This document shows positions 1-8,608 of a stretch of DNA of 25,283 bases, piece by piece. Source of the DNA: Amphimedon queenslandica (Eukaryota > Porifera > Demospongiae > Haplosclerida > Niphatidae); assembly GCF_000090795.2 (NCBI RefSeq), contig NW_003546242.1:910393-935675 (forward strand), in the 5' to 3' direction. The translations under genes and the position numbers were made by a program. The notes beneath the pieces are model-generated. The model had not been told where the DNA came from, did no database searches, and saw only the letters and a program-made list of their open reading frames with translations. The first letter of the stretch is position 1. Every line of letters starts with the position of its first letter.

Positions 1-6
1 TTTCGT

Positions 7-77
7 TTGTGTCCTTGGATGTGACAGAACCCTCAGGCCAACGGCCCTTGGGCTATATCACATCCTTGGACACAAAA
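7..77. repeat. Imperfect hairpin, MITE-like remnant
   Basis: The segment near 7-25 (TTTGTGTCCTTGGATGTGA) returns as its reverse complement near 57-77, with only the central bases differing. The loop holds a GGCC...GGGC self-complementary stretch. The left end is cut by the window edge region, so a full element cannot be delimited. It resembles the hairpin repeat at 1331-1423 in having a GC-rich loop of the GCCC/GGGC type and a 'catcacat' arm motif. Confidence 0.45.
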
Positions 78-111
78 CTCTTTTCCTACATTTGTATATG
101 CGACCTACTAG

Positions 112-180
112 TATGCTATATAATATAGTATACATATATGTATAATTATATATATATATATACACATATATATATATGTA
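112..180. repeat. TA-rich low-complexity tract
   Basis: About 70 bp of nearly pure alternating T/A with a few C and G (TATATA and ATATGTAT runs). It is a degenerate AT microsatellite just upstream of a possible exon. No coding or regulatory role can be read from it. Confidence 0.8.
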
Positions 181-234
181 GAACTTCTACGGCTGTCTTA
201 TTTCAGTTTGTTTGATTTATTATCTGTATCTTAG

Positions 235-555
235 GAAGATGATGTGACAGCTATGCCTAAAAGGGAGAGTCAAAGCGATTCAAATGGAACAATGGAGGTC
301 AGTCGAATCCATTTTCTATACTATGATCCTGATTTGAACTTAAATAATCCTGAAGGACGCACCTCTTGTCAAGTACCTAATAGTAATTTAGTCTTCTCGG
401 GTCATGAAAGCCAAATGTGTGAATTTATTGATCAGATCAATCCAAGTTCTAGAAGTGCAATGCCATTAAGTCATGGTAAATTAAAACCTGTTTGTGTTAG
501 TAGGTGCACAAAGGGCCTGCCTACCATTAGTTACTTTATACTTTTGACAGAATGA
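235..555 (+). CDS. Possible internal exon of an unrecognised gene
   Basis: A pyrimidine-rich stretch followed by CTTAG ends at 234. The frame from 235 begins with three acidic residues and stays open to a TGA at 553-555. The first twenty or so residues are polar and Ser/Lys/Glu-rich. A GTCAGT at 297 could be a splice donor, giving a short exon of about 62 bp; a second GTGCAC follows a TAG near 502. The residues after 297 (Asn/Ser/Pro rich, with YYDPDLNLNN) look plausible as protein but match no family I know. The ATG at 253 need not be a start. This may be one exon of a host gene entering from the left, or chance. No other exon of it is identified in the window. Confidence 0.3.
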   Translation, partial: EDDVTAMPKRESQSDSNGTMEVSRIHFLYYDPDLNLNNPEGRTSCQVPNSNLVFSGHESQMCEFIDQINPSSRSAMPLSHGKLKPVCVSRCTKGLPTISYFILLTE

Positions 556-1330
556 GCTTATTCAGATACGATGGAATGGCTGAAGCATTAGAAACATTAA
601 ATTTTTTTTAGATAAGTCTCTTTTAAAAGTCTAACAGTGTGATGTTAATTGTAAGGCAAGAAGGGGAAGGAAATGGCATACGCAATCTGAATAAGCTGCT
701 TGTAAATTGTGGGTGGAGCAACATCAGATATGTCACACATATGGTAAGGAAACACCAAAATCAATGTGTGAAGATAAGCAGAACAAGATGATATTAGTAA
801 AAAACGTAAATTAAAATACTGCTACATATTTTATTATACATTTACTGAAACCTCAATCCAAGTTCAAATTTACCCAGCTGTGACAAGTAACCACAAGTAC
901 TGAAAGAGATTAATAACTATAATAACAATTAATAAACCACACGTACTCATGATATTGAGTAATGTCCTACAATCATTTTGACCCCAAATTTGCCAATGGG
1001 CCAGACTATAAAAGTATCTAAGTGTGATACCATGATATCATGATCAATGAATGCATTCACTTGTAACTGAAGTGTCCAATAATCGTTTTTTGACATGTCA
1101 ATATGTCATTATCACTGATCATTAGGCATTAATTATTATTACTTCAGTGTGAAGAAAATGTTTATTGCACAGCTCAACATGTATAGACTCACTCTTTAAA
1201 AAATTAATTCCCAGTAATGCTCAATACAGTTGTAGATATGTAAGAGAGGAAGCTGGACAAAGGACCCCGACAGCCAGGCTAGGCTAATGCAGTGCACAGC
1301 ATACTAAGCCATGTGATACAAGTAAACATT
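556..1330. other. Non-coding, AT-rich; nothing recognised
   Basis: No open frame of note, no splice-framed exon and no strong inverted repeat were found here on either strand. ATTATCA/TGATAAT-type short dyads around 1030-1130 are too short to interpret. Confidence 0.6.
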
Positions 1331-1423
1331 ATATCACCCCCGCTAGGGATGCATCACATTTGTAAGAGCAAGCCCGAGGGCAAGGTCATACAAATTTGAT
1401 GTATCCAAAAGCGGGGGTGTCAT
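1331..1423. repeat. Hairpin MITE-like element
   Basis: The left arm, about 34 bp (1331-1364), begins ATATCACCCCCGCTAGGGAT. The right arm (1389-1423) carries the reverse complement with a few mismatches (ATCC...GCGGGGGTGTCAT). The 24-bp loop contains the perfect GCCCGAGGGC dyad. Part of the left arm (AGGGATACATCACATTTGT) recurs alone near 1965-1982, which argues for a dispersed repeat family and not a one-off hairpin. Neither target duplications nor family name can be given. Confidence 0.7.
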
Positions 1424-1436
1424 CAACATATTTGTG

Positions 1437-1676
1437 TCATAAGTGGAAGTAGCAAAGGTGCGCGCCAATGCGCATTCTTTGTAGCACTACACCTTGTGCT
1501 AAAATGAAAGCAATGGAGACAGGAGGCTCAGAAAAAGTTACTTTATCAACAGATTTAGGCTTTACATTGACATCTAATCTTTTTTCAGGAAATATTACAT
1601 AATCTAGGTCAGGAACAGAGTTCCCTTGCTTGCCAACAGGCCTGTATAGTAATCTTACCTTCTCTGGCCATCTTCT
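1437..1676 (-). CDS. Coding-like open frame, unknown protein fragment
   Basis: On the minus strand a frame is open for 79 codons, from just after a TAA (1677-1679) to a TGA at 1437-1439. There is no early ATG, so it would be an internal or terminal exon. The composition is protein-like: the start reads RRWPEKVRLLYRPVGK, followed by a Pro/Asp/Val-rich stretch with PDLDYVIFPEKR. In a second frame an ATG at 1693 begins an 8-codon segment running straight into GTAAGA, which could be a start exon plus donor. The two readings exclude each other. The frame ends 14 bp before the MITE hairpin. I do not recognise the family. It may be a fossil exon of a transposon gene. Confidence 0.35.
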   Translation of the reverse strand, partial: RRWPEKVRLLYRPVGKQGNSVPDLDYVIFPEKRLDVNVKPKSVDKVTFSEPPVSIAFILAQGVVLQRMRIGAHLCYFHL

Positions 1677-1964
1677 TTAGCCATTGATGTAAAAACAACC
1701 ATTGATTTGAACACGAACTGAGAGCAGCAAACTCAACCTGCATGGATTATTTGTCTGTGCCTCGATCTAAAGTCGTCTAGACTCGGAAGACTCCATTTTC
1801 CCCATCTTTGTACCTGTTGGTCACCACCTCGAGCTCCAAGGCCACCAAACTTCATTGACGGGTGAACTGAATTCCAGGTTATTTAGCTGTCCAATATGTT
1901 GCTTTGAATATTTCATTTCATAAAAAGTTTTTGTCAACACCACAAGGATGCAAATAAAACCACA

Positions 1965-1983
1965 GGGATACATCACATTTGTA
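1965..1983 (+). repeat. Solo fragment of the 1331-1423 hairpin arm
   Basis: AGGGATACATCACATTTGTA differs at one base from AGGGATGCATCACATTTGTA in the left arm of the hairpin element 600 bp upstream. No partner arm is seen nearby. Confidence 0.55.
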
Positions 1984-2169
1984 GCATAAACAGTGCCATT
2001 GATACACCCACTGTCTTTTGTACAAAAAATGTTGCAAACCTGAAAAATGGCTCTCTAGACTCTAAATATCTGATCTCCAAGATACAGAGCTTAGGCTTCA
2101 GCCAATAGCGCCAGAAGCAATAAGCATGCAAGAGCCAAGGAGCTGGAAAACAGCTGCCATTATAATAAA

Positions 2170-2300
2170 AAAGCCACGTGGATGGTCACGTGCCGCCCAT
2201 ATGCGATAATCAGATTTGCATGCGAAGTATGTGGGTGGGAAATAGAAACAATAAATCTATCTGAAATGGCCATACTGACCATTTCAAAGACCCACCCTTA
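2170..2300. other. Two CACGTG boxes, octamer-like motif and nested dyad
   Basis: Two CACGTG hexamers lie about 14 bp apart (near 2175 and 2189), followed by ATTTGCAT at about 2213. A nested dyad follows: GTGGGTGGG ... GAAATGG ... CCATTTC ... CCCACCC between about 2231 and 2298. E-box and octamer motifs are known transcription factor sites in animals, but no start codon or exon is attached here. A regulatory role is only a possibility, and the dyad could instead be a short hairpin repeat. Confidence 0.3.
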
Positions 2301-2406
2301 GACGCATAAGTTATTAATATATTATTGAATATCATTAGAGATACAGCATTCACGACGCAACCACTTGTATGAGTGACAAACAAATAATATTGTCAAGATA
2401 CTTAAC

Positions 2407-2428
2407 TGTTACACCCATGGGTGTAACA
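2407..2428. repeat. Perfect 22-bp palindrome
   Basis: The half site TGTTACACCCA is followed immediately by its exact reverse complement with no spacer. The surrounding 600 bp (2430-3044) is AT-rich with no gene that I can support. Confidence 0.85.
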
Positions 2429-3044
2429 AAAATATTTGGCAAATATAGGATTGCCAAAATCTTACTCTATCTACACTTAAAGGAGTATATACAGGTGTAA
2501 AAATGTTCCATAAACGAAGTGTAGAATCAGTTAAGACAAAGTATTGAAGGATAATGATGTCTGCAGGCAGTTATCTCAGGAACAACTACCATTTTTAAAG
2601 AAATGCAATGTCCTTTTCATGTCTTGCAGACGGAATAATAGAAAATCAGTACTTTCAATAACATTTAGTTTTGCTAATGAGTTAATACAAATAATTGTGA
2701 ACAAATTAACTTAAATTAGGAGCCGCATGAACATGTATTGGGGAGAAACTTAGTCCATGCATCTTCTTTCGGTTCAAAACATAAAATATAATTTTAGTGT
2801 TGCTATGATGCATCTTTGTTTCAATCCCTCCGATGTGTTCTAAGAAATGATGCATTTTGTCAACAAGTTGTCAACTGGTCAAAATATACTATAAATATCT
2901 TACATTACATCTTGTAAGATCTTTAATTCTAATGCTGCATGTGATGGAATCCTAGAATATTATTGTAATGGGGAGCTATATAAAAAATAGCTTCTTCTCT
3001 TCTGAACCTCATGTACTGCAACTGTTATAATATGATGATATAGA

Positions 3045-4530
3045 TAGGGTGTGCAACAAAAAAATGAATATGCACAAAAGTTTTATTTCACTTGTTTATT
3101 ACCTTTCAAAAATTGATTATGAAAATAATATGACACCGGAAATTAATATTCAGCAATGGTTCTGGAGAAAACCCAAGAAAACTTATCAAGCAGTCATTGC
3201 AGAGTTAAAATTTCAAACTCCGCCCGGGCACATGAACTTGATGAAGGCTATGGAGATGGCTAAAAGTAGGCAATAGCAAGCACTTACTCTAAGGTATATA
3301 GGCAGACTGCTTTTAACCAAGAAAACCCGGTTTTGAGTCATTTTTGATTGAAATTTAGTCTTCAGAGTCCTACCCGACCTGCAAAACGGGCGTCTCATTT
3401 TTCACGTTAGCAGTTGTTTTCTCCCTCATGCCTGCTTTTTATACTATACTGTCCGAGTTATGCACGGCAAAATTTTTAGCCTGCTTCGGCTTTGTGGGTG
3501 ATGTGAGTGTATTGGCTGGTAGCCATTTTTAAGTGGGAGGTCCTTGTTTAGAACAGAATTAATTGCTGTTTTTCACTTCTATTCTGGACCATGGTTACAT
3601 CATTACTATTAGGTACAATGGGATGCATTATACTTCATACTTTATTACTTATTGCATTGATAGCAATTCCAACATTTGGTGATCTGATTGATCTTTTGGA
3701 GGAAGCTGAAGATTTATCTGCTCCTAGTGGAAAGAGTGTTTCAGAAGTCTTGTATTCATTGTTTCGGATACGCTACCCTCATGTCACTGTTGGCCGGCCA
3801 CAGAGATTGTACGATGCTGCAAAGAGAGTTGCAGGGCCAACTCGCTCATCACTAAGAAGAGCCAGTAAACTGAGTGGCTCATCTCTCAGTCTGTACCGGG
3901 CAAAGGAATGGTTACCTCAAAGCAGAACTCAACTGGAATCATCATCTGAAGGTAATACGTATTTTCACTTGTGCATGGCACTGTTAGGCTATTAATATTA
4001 TATGAGATTTTTGACCCATCCCTCTTTGTTTGTAATCTTATAGGTACAGGGCCTCTTTTTCCTATTAGATTATTATCATATGGTCTAAATGAAGAGTTGT
4101 TGGCTAAAGTTTATGACCAAGTTCAAAACGATAAAATACCTTCCTGGTATCTGAGGGGAATTCCAGATTATGGATTCTATCAAGACCTACAAAAACTTTT
4201 AAAGAAATAGCCTCACACTCGAAACTCCAGTAATGTTGCCATTGGAAAGTTCTACATTGTCATTGATTTGAACTTGAGAAATAAAGGATTACGCCCTGAT
4301 AATGCATACAAATTTGTTGATAGGCTTGTCTCGTCGAAGTGTTCCTGTGATTCAATAGTGAAGTATGGATTAGATGCTGATGCCAACTTACAGACACAAG
4401 TCAAGGAATGTATGAAGTTCACTCAAATGTTGATTACAGTGTTAGAAAAAGTGAAGAGGCAGCGAGATGAAGCTGAAAAGAAATTGAGCAGCACACAGGT
4501 TACACTTAAAGAGGCACTGGATGAAGTAAA
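3045..4530 (+). repeat. Left inverted arm of the long-armed transposon
   Basis: Paired with 8292-9787 in reverse complement. Homology breaks at GATGAAGTAAA: the left continues AGAACTGCC, the right GTTAGGG. The outermost part has a small internal dyad (TGTGCA ... TGCACA). The first ~540 bp (3045-3590) is probably 5' untranslated and regulatory; a short frame at 3049-3276 is not kept open between the arms, so I treat it as non-coding. The rest holds exon 1, a 92-bp intron, exon 2 and the start of the coiled-coil frame. Confidence 0.85.
3591..4210 (+). CDS. N-terminal segment of the transposase-like gene (left arm)
   Basis: The ATG at 3591 has a good context (ACCATGG). Exon 1 runs 3591-3951, a 92-bp intron 3952-4043 has GTAATA and a pyrimidine-rich CTTATAG end, and exon 2 runs 4044-4210; together 175 codons then TAG. 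The first ~30 residues are hydrophobic (IILHTLLLIALIAI), followed by an acidic helix (DLIDLLEEAEDL). Next comes a basic Arg/Ser-rich region, about residues 60-100, that could contact DNA. Exon 2 ends in KLLKK. The frame continues open after the stop into the coiled-coil frame, so this could be a separate small protein, a truncated isoform or the first part of a stopped long protein. The right-arm copy has the same exon lengths and a stop at the same place. I know of no named domain here. It is probably the DNA-binding part of the transposase. Confidence 0.55.
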
Positions 4531-5063
4531 AAGAACTGCCAAGTGTGCAAGAGTAGCTGAGAAGAAAGTTCTTGCTCTTCAAAAGTTGAACGAATGCAGA
4601 TTAGCTGATTTAAACTGTCTCATTGAAAAATTTGAAGAAGTTGAAAAGCAGAATTTTGAAATGTCAGAGATCCTTACCTTAGTTCAGAATAAATTGGCAA
4701 CAGTTACTGATGCCACGTCCATCACTTTTAATGAATCTACAATGTCTTTTACATTGGAAACAAAGTGTAATGGGAAGCAGTATTCACGGACTATACGGAA
4801 ACTGTAGTATTCTTTGCTCACTGAACAAATTCCTCCTGCTAAGATTAGCCATACAATAAAAGCTGTTTTGAAATGTTTTCTTTCGGCATTAAATGTTGAG
4901 ACATTACAATTACCAAAGGAAAGTTGCGCTGGGTACATGAGAACAGATGAACTTAAAACTGTAAGCCTTGCACATAAAGCTACAGTTATTCATAAGCAAA
5001 TAGAAGAAGGATCTTTGCTGTATTTGAATACTGATGGTACTACATTGGGGCAAAGGAAGTTAT

Positions 5064-5213
5064 GTATATCAATAATGTACTGCATCTAGTTAATTTTTAT
5101 AGCATATAATTCTGAATTGACAATTTACAAGACATTTACAATCCAATTTCTCCTGCCTCCTCCTTCTTCCTCCACTTTCCTCTCTACCCACTTTCATTTT
5201 ACATATACTCTAG
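5064..5213 (+). other. Intron in the transposase-like gene
   Basis: Donor GTATAT after a phase-1 codon, and acceptor CTCTAG preceded by about 60 bp dominated by C and T (TCTCCTGCCTCCTCCTTC). Joining the two exons keeps the frame from the NTDGTT segment into the VNEQCDG segment. Good evidence that this gene was spliced in a eukaryotic nucleus. Confidence 0.7.
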
Positions 5214-6114
5214 GTAGTATCACAATGAACAAGGTAGTTATCTCTGTTAATGAGCAGTGTGATGGAACAGCTGAAAGTATTATAAATGATGTTTCGAGAG
5301 AGTTAAAGAAGTTGAAAGAGACTGCTGGTGCTCTTGGCTTGCCAAACTCTAATTGTATAAATTGGACATTGATATCGTCTTCAACTTCAGACTCAGCCGC
5401 AACGCAGAAAAAGTTTAACTGTCTTATTGAAGAGCAAAAAGAAGCAGATATGGCAACTTATGGAACTAATGCACCAGAATCAGCTATTGAAATTGTTGAA
5501 AATTTCTGTGCCATGCACCTTGGGTGCAATCTCCGTAAAGCATTCCTGATTGGATTAAAAAATGTTTTTGAGAGCAAGGAAAATAAAGACCATAGTAGAC
5601 AGTATCATGAAGTAGATGTCTTTGTTTACAAGTTTCATAAGCTTTTTGGAAAGCATGGTGGTACACCAGAATATGGGTGAGGTACAGTGATGTATCCAGA
5701 CTTTTTGAAAATCAAGGCAAATGATGATACACTTTGTGTTGAAGAGTCTGCCTACTACCAGGCTTGCCTTGACATATCACTCGATCGTCAAATTGGTTGT
5801 AAATACTTTGTTACTGCCGCAAATGCTATGAAGATTATGCTCCTTAAAAACTCTGCTATATCTTTTTTAAAATTTACATTTTGACATATCAAGGGTAACA
5901 AACTGGAAAAAGATTTGTTTACGAAGTTAAATGATGTTACAGAATTGGTACAACTCAAATTGGATGCCTTGATGTTTCATCATGTGTATGCTGACCTTGT
6001 TGAGTTGGCCAATTCAAGAGATATGAAAAAGTCAGTGCTTGACATGAGCATTCATTATTTAGAACTGCAGAGTTTTTTGAAATTGTTACAAGAGTGCCCC
6101 GAAAAAATAATGAA

Positions 6115-6431
6115 AAGTAAATAAAAAACATTAAAAATGGAAAAGTAGTAGGATTAAATATTATTCCAAAAAAGTAAAGAAACATGAGGGGACTTGCAAA
6201 CTGGTGTGATATAAAAATCTTAAACCACTGCATAAAAAATATTACCCAAAAGCAATGCAATTATCCACACAGGGACACTACATTTGCATGCATGGTAACT
6301 ATGAAGTGATGTATTTCATGCAGTGGTGTAGGATTTTTATATCACACCAGTTTGCAAGTCCCCTCTTGTTTCTTTACTTTTTTACAATTTAATCCTACTA
6401 CTTTTCCATTTTTAATGTTTTTTATTTACTT
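6115..6431. mobile_element. 317-bp hairpin MITE inside a transposase intron
   Basis: Arms of about 117 bp (6115-6233 and 6317-6431) are almost perfect reverse complements (AAGTAAATAAAAAACATT at both ends), with a loop of about 83 bp. The left arm has a ~10-bp extra patch. No coding potential is seen. Near-identity of the arms suggests a young insertion compared with the decayed host element. No clear target duplication is visible; the first bases coincide with the intron donor GTAAAT at 6117. Alternative view: part of the intron was always palindromic. Confidence 0.75.
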
Positions 6432-6966
6432 GTTTCCATTCTTTCTTCTTAAATGAATAAATTACATTCTGTTATGATTATGTGGTTAGGTTAATCATAT
6501 TCATGCTAATTATGTGCGCATAAATTAAAATGGTGTCAAACCACAAGCCCACGTGGTGTCTGCAGCTGGATTTTGACTTCCATTTTGTTCTCTCCTCGCT
6601 TCTTTATGAATCCACCTTTGTAGTCCTTGACCCAAGCACAAAGGAATGATGTAAAAGCCAACTTGAGTGGTTCTCTTGTTTAAAAGATTATCGTGGCGTT
6701 AGAAGAAGTTGAAAGAAGAAAAAGTCTGAAGAATTTTGCAGAAATTTGAATTTTGGCCTATTCTCCAAAAAAGATCCTGCTACGTTAGAGTCCACTTTAA
6801 AGGTACCAGGAGAATCGCTCAGTAAAGGAGAGCTCATCTAAGCGATTTATAAGGCTGTACAACGTAAGATAAAAGAGTTATGAGTGTTTGAAAATCATAC
6901 AAAACGGCAGCCATCTTGAAAAACCAAACTCAATCCTACATATAGGCTATCGCCTATATAATAAAG
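6432..6966 (+). other. Remainder of the long transposase intron
   Basis: After the MITE, 535 bp of mixed sequence precedes a probable acceptor (ATAAAG/GG near 6966), where the coding pattern YCVFTSE resumes. A frame open from 6888 merges into that exon, but its first ~27 codons look non-coding. A polypurine patch (6700-6735) is present. No second gene recognised. Confidence 0.4.
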
Positions 6967-7952
6967 GGTATTGTGTCTTTACATCTGAAACACTACTATA
7001 TGGAGATAAGAAGTTAAATCATCGTGCTCAATTCAAATCAATCCTAATTCAGAGATATGTATTTAAAGAAGAATAAGATAAAACATTTTTGTATCCATTG
7101 GTAATTGCTGGAGCTAAATCAATGGAAAACAAGTTAAATACTTCTGCTCAATCTCAGCTCCCTGGAGGGATTTACTGGAACCCAGAACCTAATATTCGAG
7201 AAATTCTTAGTAAGCTAGAGCCTAGCAACGATATTTTTGAAGCTGTTCTGGGCCTTCATGATTATCTTAGCACAGCTATTCCTAATCTGTGCCAAGAGTC
7301 ACTGTCAAATCTTGTTGAAGTCAAAAAGAACAAAACAATGAAATGGTTGGACACACTACCTGAAGAAAAACAAGACAAGGTATTGAGTTTGGCAATGGAA
7401 CGTCGACTAGTAGTTGCAAATGAGCAAAAAGAAAACAATGAGAAACGCAGTGAAAAAAGAAGAAAAAAAAATGCTTGAAGATCACAGCAAGAAAATGGCA
7501 TTGTTGCGTGTCATTACTTTTTCTGAGGAATTATCTCGATGTATTGAAGAAATAGAAAATGAAAGTTGTTCCTCAAGCAAGAAGAAAACAAAGCAATATG
7601 CATTGCTGAGAGAACAAATAAACATCAGAAATAAGTTACTGGATCAAGACATACGTATTGTTTTTTCTCAGGCTCGAAGAAAATGTCCTGTAGAAGAGAT
7701 TTGGCTGAGTTCATAGAGTCCACAACTGCTTCAGTAGTTCATGAGGTGACTAATAATGGTCATTCATTAGTGGGCAAGCGTATTAGTCATAAATTTGAGG
7801 TTGACACGGCAAAACAAAAATGGTATGATGGCGTTATTATTTATTATGATTGTGAAACAAAGATGTTTGAAATTAAGTATGATGAAGAGGAGGAACATTG
7901 CAGCTTTGATTTGACTGAAGATGCTATGATGGGAGATTTATTGATACACTGA

Positions 7953-8128
7953 CTAGTTTACTGATTTGTGCTTTTTATTATTACATGATTTGCGATTCAC
8001 ATTTCAAAATTTTTTAATTTTTGTTTTCATAATTATTTCAAAACTACAATGATTCATGTTATTCCAAAAACAACAAAAACTAACTAAAAATAACAATAAT
8101 TCTTAATCTGGCATTAATAATAAATTGT
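7953..8128. other. Spacer between two convergent genes of the transposon
   Basis: AT-rich 176 bp between the TGA of the plus gene (7952) and the stop of the minus frame (8129). It would hold both 3' ends. No clear AATAAA is seen on the plus strand; the sequence is rich in AACAA/AATAA-like variants. Confidence 0.5.
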
Positions 8129-8608
8129 CTACAGTAAGGTTTCTGAAAGTTCACTCTGAAGTGAAGCAAGAACTGTAGATAAAGCTGCATTTTTCCATAA
8201 TATTTTATTATAGTCAGAAACTGTTGATTCAAACCAGTCTTGAAGAGACGAAACTTGACTCTGAGTTGCAAGAATTAGTATTATCCCTAACTTTACTTCA
8301 TCCAGTGCCTCTTTAAGTGTAACCTGTGTGCTGCTCAATTTCTTTTCAGCTTCATCTCGCTGCCTCTTCACTTCTTCTAACTCTGTAATCAATGTTTGAG
8401 TAAACTTCATACATTCCTTGACTTGCGTCTGTAAGTTGGCATCAGCATCTAATCCATACTTCACTATTGAATCACATGAACACTTTGACGAGACAAGCCT
8501 ATCAACAAATCTGTTTGCATTATCGGGGCGTAATCCTTTATTTCGTAAGTTCAAATCAATGACAGAGAACTTTCCAATGGCAACCTTACTGGAGTTTCGA
8601 GTGTGAGG
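8129..8608 (-). CDS. Coiled-coil frame of the right-arm gene with private C-terminus
   Basis: Read on the minus strand, the frame continues in phase after the TAA at 8609-8611 and stays open for about 159 codons to 8129. Its first part (8608-8292) matches the left-arm coiled coil (KRQRDEAEKKLSS). At the arm boundary the sequence switches to a private tail including SLQDWFESTVSDYNK, absent from the plus gene, rich in Leu/Ser and helix-like. A GTAAAG...CTCAG pair around the switch could be a 36-bp intron that keeps the frame. Unlike the plus gene it carries no stops after the shared one. The role is unknown; a catalytic-domain-free relative of the transposase, possibly a competitor or regulator, is inference. 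Confidence 0.45.
   Translation of the reverse strand, partial: PHTRNSSKVAIGKFSVIDLNLRNKGLRPDNANRFVDRLVSSKCSCDSIVKYGLDADANLQTQVKECMKFTQTLITELEEVKRQRDEAEKKLSSTQVTLKEALDEVKLGIILILATQSQVSSLQDWFESTVSDYNKILWKNAALSTVLASLQSELSETLL

Larger units (their letters stand above)
4211..7952 (+). pseudogene. Transposase-like gene body, RNase-H-like with Tudor-like end
   Basis: Successive pieces share one frame separated by single stops, as a decayed gene would. A coiled coil (about 4211-4804) ends at a TAG at 4805-4807. A domain follows with a conserved-looking NTDGTT segment (Asp at 5033-5035). A 150-bp intron (5064-5213) has an excellent pyrimidine tract. The next exon carries SSTSDSA (Asp at 5390-5392) and FCAMH (C-x2-H, 5507-5518). 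In-frame TGA codons stand at 5678 and 5882. A long intron from 6117 (GTAAAT) to about 6966 contains a MITE. Then come a TAA in frame near 7074, a frameshift in an A-run near 7460 and another near 7700. The last segment (to TGA at 7952) has a Tudor/SH3-like pattern (W-Y-G, YY, FDL, GDL). A DDE-type catalytic core with a C-x2-H insert motif is known in hAT, P and Kolobok transposases; the assignment here is by pattern only. The third acidic residue is not fixed. Confidence 0.6.

Noticed and set aside
3049-3276. 75-codon frame at the outer left arm, apparently protein-like at its end
   Set aside because: The mirror arm breaks the frame and changes the residues, and it overlaps the terminal repeat, so it is more likely non-coding.
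5955-6260. 101-codon minus frame
   Set aside because: Antisense to the transposase-like exon and the MITE arm; Phe-rich composition from A/T runs.
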